Part shown: piece after piece, positions 58,430 through 64,000 of the stretch
Layout of the letters: each line of letters starts with the position of its first letter
Numbering within the stretch: the stretch's first letter is position 1
Assembly (NCBI GenBank): GCA_028583605.1
Contig: CM053327.1
Span: 34,404,126 to 34,468,125, forward strand
Source: Dastarcus helophoroides
Taxonomy: Eukaryota; Arthropoda; Insecta; Coleoptera; Bothrideridae
Reading direction: 5' to 3'
Length of the DNA: 64,000 nt
Program-made: the position numbers and the translations under genes
Notes under the pieces: model-generated
The model's database searches: none
What the model was told of the DNA's origin: nothing
Seen by the model: only the letters and a program-made list of their open reading frames with translations

Positions 58430-60300
58430 TTCGAAATGTCGACTTTTTCTTTCAATTTCGGCGTTTTTGAAAATTTGGATCCTTTTTAAAATTTCGTTTT
58501 GTTTTGAAAATTTTCTACTCAAAATTTCCACTTTTTTTGACTTGTTAGAATTTTGTTTTTTCTTTTCAAAATTTTGATATTTTGAAAATTTCGATTTTTT
58601 GTCAAAATGAATTTTTCTCGAAATTTTGATTTTTATCTTGTAAATTTCGACTTTTTTGAAATTGTCAACACATTTCTCAAAATATTAACTTTCGATCTTT
58701 TTCATATTTTTTGTTGTTGAAAATTTCGCCCGATTTTCAGAATTTTGACTTTTTCTGGAAACTTTGACTTTTTTTCATGACGATTTCAAAATTTCGACTT
58801 TTTTTCCAAATTCCGGTTTTTTTCACTTGTAGGAATTTTGTCTTTTTTTTGAAATTTTGATTTTTTGAAAATTTCGAATTTTGCTCAAAATGTCTTCTGA
58901 AATGTTTAATACATTTCTTAAAATATGCACGTTAGATTTTTCAATTTTTTTTTAAATTCCACCCGATATTTAGAATTTTGACTTTTTCCCGAAACTTCAA
59001 CTTTTTTCATTAGGATTTCGAAATTTCGACGTTTTTTCCAAATTTCGCCTTTTTTTGACATGTAAGAAAGAATTTTGTCTTTTTTCAAAATTTTGATATT
59101 TTGAACATTTGGATTTTTTCTCGAAATGTCTTTTTCTCAAAATTTTGATTTTTTTGTGAATTTAAACTTGCGAAAATTTCAATACACTTTTTAGAATATC
59201 GATATTCGATCTTTTTCAAATTTTTTTTTTTAATTTCACCCGATTTTCAGAATTTTGACGTCTTCTCGAAACTTTACCTTTTTTTCATTAAGATTTCGAA
59301 ATTTCGACTTTTTTTCCAAATTTCGGTTTTTTTGAGTGTAGGAAGGGATTTTGTTTTTTTCGAAATTTTGATTTTTTGAACATTTGGATTTTTGCTCAAA
59401 ATGTTTTCTTCTCGAAATTTTGATTTTTTGTAAATTTTGACTTCCGAAAATTTTGATACATTTCCTAAAATATCGACTTTCGATCTTTTTCAAATTTTTT
59501 TAAATTGCACCCGATTTTCAGAATTTTGACTTTTTCTCGAAACTTTACATTTTTTTCATTAAGATTTCGAAATTTCGACTTTTTTTCCAAATTTCGTCTT
59601 TTTTTAAGTATAGGAAGAAATTTTGTCCTTTTTCGAAATTTTGACTTTTTAAACATTTGGTTTTTTTCTCAAAATGGCTTTTTCTCAAAATTTTGATTTT
59701 TTGTAAATTTCGAAAATTTGGAGACACCTTTTAAAATATCGATTTTCGATCTTTTTTATATTTTTTGTTTGAAAATTTCACCCGCTTTTCAAAATTTTGA
59801 CTTTTCCTCGAAGCTTTTATTCCGATTTTGGAATTTCGCCTTTTTTCTCCAAATGTCGGCTTTTTTTAAAATTTGAATTCGTTTTATTTTGAAAATTTTT
59901 TACAAAAAAGTGCAAATACTTAGTAAGAAATTTTCAAAATAAAACGAATTCAAGTTTTAAAAAAAGCCAACATTTGGAGAAAAAAGTCGAAATTCCGAAA
60001 TCGTAATAAAAAGCTGCGAGAAAAAGTCATGATTTTGATTTTTTTTCTAAATTTCGATTTCTGAAATTTTTGATGCATTTCTTAAAATATCGACTTTCGG
60101 TCTTTTTCACATTTTTGTTTTGAAAATTCCACCCGATTCTCAGAATTTTGACTTTTTCTCGAAGCTTTTATTACGATTTCGAAATTTCAACTTTTTCTCC
60201 AAATTTCGACTTTTTTGAAAATTTGAATTTTTTAGTTTTTTGTTTTGAAAATTTTCTACTAAAAAATTTGAAAATTTTCTATTGAAAAATTTGACAATTC
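58430..60300. repeat. filler with ~270-bp tandem units and a ~100-bp-arm hairpin
   Basis: cccgattttcagaattttga or a variant recurs at about 58730, 58970, 59239, 59510, 59782 and 60131, each followed by tttttctcgaaactt and a cattaagatttcgaaattt word. At 59801-59902 and 59925-60024 one unit is mirrored, with gaattc at 59875 and 59945 and the centre near 59912. The frames inside are composition artefacts. Confidence 0.75.
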
Positions 60301-60355
60301 TCTACTGAAAAATTTGAAAATTCTCTACTGAAAAATTTAAAAATTTTCTACTGTA

Positions 60356-60482
60356 ATATCTTCCTGAATATGACAGCTTGGCTTTCGAAACGCGTTAGAG
60401 CAAGGTTTGTTGTCTTTTTTAATCTTTATTGGTTTAAGGGTATTTCAATTTTTAAAGATAACCAAGGACCAGTCCGTTCCAC
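60356..60482 (+). mobile_element. Penelope-type terminal repeat
   Basis: atatcttcctgaatatgaca, gcttggctttcgaaacgcgt, tagagcaaggtttgttgtct, then the tail to ggaccagtccgttccac. The box is CTGAATA, so the core is damaged; GAAACGCGTTAGAG is intact. Confidence 0.7.
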
Positions 60483-62440
60483 AAAAAAATGAGAATCTCT
60501 AGAAAAGTTTTTTTAATATTAATTTGAAAATTCAAAAACATAAACTGAATTTTCACAATTATTTATTATTCATTTAATATTCATTATTTTATATTTTGGG
60601 GTAAACAGAAAATTCTTAATTTATCAAAATTTCTGGTTTAAACTTCAAATTTTCAGTTCCCAAATTTCTTTACATAAATCTCTTTTTTTCTAACATTCAA
60701 TTTTGTTAATTTCGTATCTTAATTCAAAAACTCTACAAAAAAGTGGAAATTTTCATAAAAAAGATAAACAATTTTAGAAATAGATCAATTTTTAAGTTGA
60801 AAATAAAAATTTTTAAATTAAAACCAAAACAGAATTCTCAAAATTTGGAACCTGATTTCCAAATTTTGAATATTTGAGAAGTTGTCAATTTTTGAGTAAA
60901 CAGTTATCGAGATTCCATGCTTAAATTTGAAAATTGCATATTTTTGATTTACACTTTTCGTATAAATCTCGAATCTTTCCTAAAACTTTGTATGAAACCA
61001 AAGTTTATTTTTATAAATTTTAGTTTTTTCCGAAATTTGAACTTTTTTCCAAATCCAAATTTTTATCCAAAATTCGAACTTTTTTTATAAATATTTAAGA
61101 TTAAAGTGAAACTTTTTAGAATTTTGAGTTTAGCTTTTAAATTATTTATTATTATTATCATTATATTAAATTTAAAGTTTTTCTTTCATGTATGTCTGTA
61201 ATTTTGAAATCTCTGCTTTATTCGAAAAATTCAAATTCAAAGGTACTCTTCAGCTCAAAAAACTTTTTTAGAAAATTCCAATTTATCAAAACATACACTT
61301 TTTTGGAAATCTTGACGTTTTATTGGAAATTTGAACTGTTTATAAAAATGTAGATTATTTTTAAAAATTTCGACTATTAATTTTGATATTTTTTCAGAAT
61401 TCGTCTGTTTTTCAAAGTTTTTATTTTTTCGAAAATTTAAAATATGAGAATTTCGTTTTTTTTTTTAAATTTCGAATTCTTTTAAAAATTTTGAATTTTT
61501 AAAATTTTGTCCCTTCACTTTTTTAAGAGTTTGAAATTTTTACAAAATCAACTCTGACTATTTTAAAAAGTTCGAATTTTTCAAAAAATGTTCAAGTGTT
61601 TTCGAAGATCTGGCACTTTTTTCTGAAAATTTTAATTTTTTATGAAAATTTCAACATTTTTTAAAATTTCGACATTCAATTTCTTTAAAATGTTAATTTC
61701 TTTTTCAAAATTGTGGCTTTTTAGAAAAATTTGACATTTTTAAAATCTATTTTTCAAAATTTCAAAAATTGTAAGTTTCTAAACATTTCACCTTTTGATC
61801 AAAACTTTTTTTAAAAACTTGGATGTTTTTTAAATTGTCAATTATTTTTTTTTAACTTTGGCTATATTTTAAAATTCCAACTTTTTCAAAAATTCAGATT
61901 TTTTCAAATCTCAACATTTTATCAAAATTTCAGGGATTTTAAAACTTTTTGGCTATTTCTCAAAATTTCGATTTTTTTTTTAAATCCTTACCTTTTCAGA
62001 ATTACATTTTTTTAAGTTAAATTAGAAGCACTTGGGTTTTTTGAAAATTTCGTTTTTTAATGAAAAAATTTGAATTTTTCTTGAAAACCATCTCTTGAAA
62101 TTTTTCTAGTTGTCTTGAAAATTTCGACTTTCCTTTTAAACATTTCAATATTTTTCAATGTTGAACATTATTTCAAAATTTTGTTCTTTTTGAAATTTTA
62201 ACTATTTTTCAAAATTTCGACTTTTTTGAAAATTTTTACTTTGATTAAAATTACAATTTATCTTCAAATAAAATTAGTACGACTTCAAAAATTTCGTCTT
62301 TTTTTGAACATTGGATTTTTTTAAATCTCTATCAATATTTTGTCTTTAAATGTTTTACGATTTTTTCAGAATTTTACTAGGTGTACAAAGGATATTAATT
62401 AAAATAACAATTTTTTTTAGAAAGGTCGAGTTTATAGTCG
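60483..62440. repeat. filler without clear longer units
   Basis: Same motif family as the other filler blocks; no gene or transposon end that I recognise. Confidence 0.5.
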
Positions 62441-62995
62441 AAATATCTTGAAATTCGACTTTTTTCTCGATTTTTAGACTTTAATCTTGAAATTTCGACT
62501 TTTTTCTTGAAATTTCCACTTCAATCCCGAAATTTCAACTTTAATCTCGAAATTTCTAAAAAAAAAGACCAAAATTTGCTAATTAAAAATAGTAATTATT
62601 GGTCGCACCCTACTAACAACTGTCAAGATTGTTGGGAAAGAGGAGTGGTGGAACGTAATTGTCGTGTGCCTTATTTAACCATAGAGTGTGCTTATTATAG
62701 AGCGACTTATTCTCGAAATTTCGAGAAAAAATTCGATATCAAAGTTGAAATTCTGAGACTGAAGTCGAAATTTCGAGATTAATCTGGGAATTTTGAGAAA
62801 AAAGAAGAAATTTCAAGAAAAAAGTCGAATTTTCGAGAAAAAAGTCGAAATTTTGAATGTAAAGTCGAAATTTCGGGTTTAAAGCGGAAATTTCGAGTTT
62901 AACTCCAAAATTTCGAGATAAAAGTCGATATTTCGAGAAAAAAAGCCGAAATTTCGAAAAAAATCGAAATTTCGAGAAAAAAGTCGAAATCTCTA
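62440..62995. repeat. ~20-bp minisatellite, least degraded form of the filler, in two orientations
   Basis: On the right (62690-62995) the unit is close to gagaaaaaagtcgaaatttc, repeated about fifteen times. On the left (62440-62560) its reverse complement (gaaatttcgacttttttctt) is repeated about six times. They flank a short less AT-rich piece (62595-62690). The whole is a loose inverted pair. Confidence 0.7.
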
Positions 62996-63880
62996 AAAAT
63001 ATTTTTTTAAATCAATATCCTTTTTACGCCTTTGTAAAATGTCGAATTTTTTCTTGAATATTATACTATATGTAGTGTCAATATTAAATTGTAAAAGGGT
63101 TGGTGCTTAGAATATAGTCTTATATTCTAAGGGTTGGTAGGGTTTAAGTGTCATTTGCCTAATTTAACCATAGAATAAGAAATTTCTACTTATCTTGAAA
63201 TTTCGTGAAAAAAGTTGAAATTTCGAGATTAAAGCCGAAATTTTGACTTTATCTATGAAATTTCCTCAAAAAGAGTCAAAATTTGGAAAATAAAGTATAA
63301 ATGTTCAGTTTAATCTCGTAATTTTCAGTTTAAACTTCATATTTGTAAATATATTTTTATAAATGAATGCCTTTTCTACATCTTCGTAAAACATCAAAAA
63401 TGCATTAATTAAAAACAAAGCAGATAAAAAATGTGTATTGGGTTTTTCTAATTAGGAATAAATAATTAAAATACAAATATTAGTGTTTAAGAAGAAAAAA
63501 CTTTCAAAATTAAACTACGCCAATTCATCATTATCATTCAATTTTTGTTTTATTAGAAATGTTTAAAAATTTCACCAACAAGGCGATTAATCGGAAATCG
63601 ATATTTCAGCACCCAATTTTATCTGGAATCGATACTTTTGCTCACGATTCGAATCGATCCAAAAGTCGATTATTTTAAAAAGGAATCGATATCCCTAATC
63701 CCTAGTCCCCTTTGAACTTTTTTCGTAACTTTAAACTCTCATATCTTCCAAACCAAAAGTCGTAGCTCAATTTGGTTTTCAGTTTCATAATCTACTGATA
63801 GGATGGTTTTAAATTCTAAATAATAACTTTTGAATTTTGACCATAGTAAATTAGGCGAAAATTTAAAAATTTCGAAACAC

Positions 63881-64000
63881 GTTTAGCTCTTCTACCTGTC
63901 CATGCATTCGTTAAGAGTATCTAAATCTTCAGTACCACATACGATTTGAATGCAAAAGTTACTCAGCTCTAAAGTAAACACATTAAGTGTGTTTGTATTA
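63881..64000. other. no gene recognised at window end
   Basis: Short unique sequence after the 330-bp repeat; nothing can be assigned. Confidence 0.4.

Larger units (their letters stand above)
57996..63712. mobile_element. 5.7-kb hAT-like element with 8-bp target duplication
   Basis: gtcccctt flanks both ends (57996-58003 and 63705-63712). The element at 58004-63704 begins tagggatgcaaacgat and ends atatccctaatcccta, i.e. TAGGGAT inverted, with atcg-rich subterminal sequence at both sides. Removing it restores the 330-bp repeat seamlessly (gggtcccctttgaac). Eight-bp duplications fit hAT. There is no transposase; the interior is filler plus two Penelope-type inserts. Confidence 0.82.
57313..63880 (+). 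repeat. ~330-bp tandem repeat, third copy interrupted by a hAT-like element
   Basis: The phrase aagttttggccaaagggggt starts at about 57319, 57652 (variant) and 57978, giving periods of 333 and 326 bp. Each unit contains aactctcatatcttccaaac and aaaagtcgtagctcaatttgg. The third copy is cut at 58003 and resumes at 63713 (tgaacttttttcgtaact), fading near 63880. Confidence 0.85.

Noticed and set aside
59236..59727. Lysine- and phenylalanine-rich frames in the filler
   Set aside because: Composition artefacts of the AAAATTTCGAAA motif; both strands give mirror-image frames.

Overview
The window is AT-rich eukaryotic DNA from an insect, most likely a beetle. The evidence is spliced alpha-amylase genes with GT-AG introns and insect-type protein sequence, plus a dense load of animal transposons (Penelope-like, mariner, pogo/Tigger-like, hAT, non-LTR). 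The beetle placement is an inference from the amylase sequence and has not been tested. The only host genes I can support are two tandem, same-strand alpha-amylase paralogues (glycoside hydrolase family 13, secreted digestive enzyme). Paralogue A lies at 30637-34854 (five exons). Its exon 1 is damaged and its exons 2-5 are open. Paralogue B lies at 35569-55184 (five exons) and reads as a complete 484-residue enzyme with signal peptide, catalytic triad and chloride ligands. It is split by a 16.5-kb intron packed with transposons.

Layout. 1-5.5 kb: no gene; four 348-bp tandem repeats and a foldback element. 5.6-17.2 kb: a large imperfect inverted duplication, with arms near 5.6-12.5 and 14.7-17.2 kb. 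Its left arm holds 21 copies of an 82-bp unit at exactly 82-bp spacing. 17.8-18.9 kb: a short Penelope-like element with a GIY-YIG endonuclease ORF, inverted terminal repeats and a 12-bp target duplication. 19-29.9 kb: a satellite array (monomers of about 120-132 bp, partly a four-monomer higher-order repeat of about 490 bp). It is invaded by a 5'-truncated LINE, a Mutator/Foldback-like element containing a 1-kb palindrome, and a pogo-like transposon; most have visible target duplications. 30.6-55.2 kb: the amylase pair. Intron 4 of B carries a hAT-type element, a dead mariner, a SINE, minisatellites, AT-rich filler and a LINE. 55.7-57.2 kb: an inverted copy of that LINE. 57.3-63.9 kb: a 330-bp tandem repeat interrupted by a 5.7-kb hAT-like element with an 8-bp target duplication.

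Two themes go beyond ordinary transposon debris. First, the Penelope-type terminal repeats carry a hammerhead-ribozyme-like core. It has a CUGAAGA box, a stem that varies by compensatory change (GAUAGC/GCUAUC versus GACAGC/GCUGUC), GAAA, a self-complementary ACGCGU and an outer CUCU/AGAG stem. The same core recurs in the 82-bp array, and related cores occur in two other repeat families inside the amylase introns. Second, about a quarter of the window is a hierarchical, degenerate filler built from a TTTCGAAATTTTGAC-like motif. At least two blocks of it sit inside elements with hAT-type ends.

All coordinates were read by eye. Exon borders rest on splice consensus plus reading-frame and phase agreement between the two paralogues. 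Repeat borders are accurate to a few bases where a target duplication is given and otherwise to a few tens of bases.
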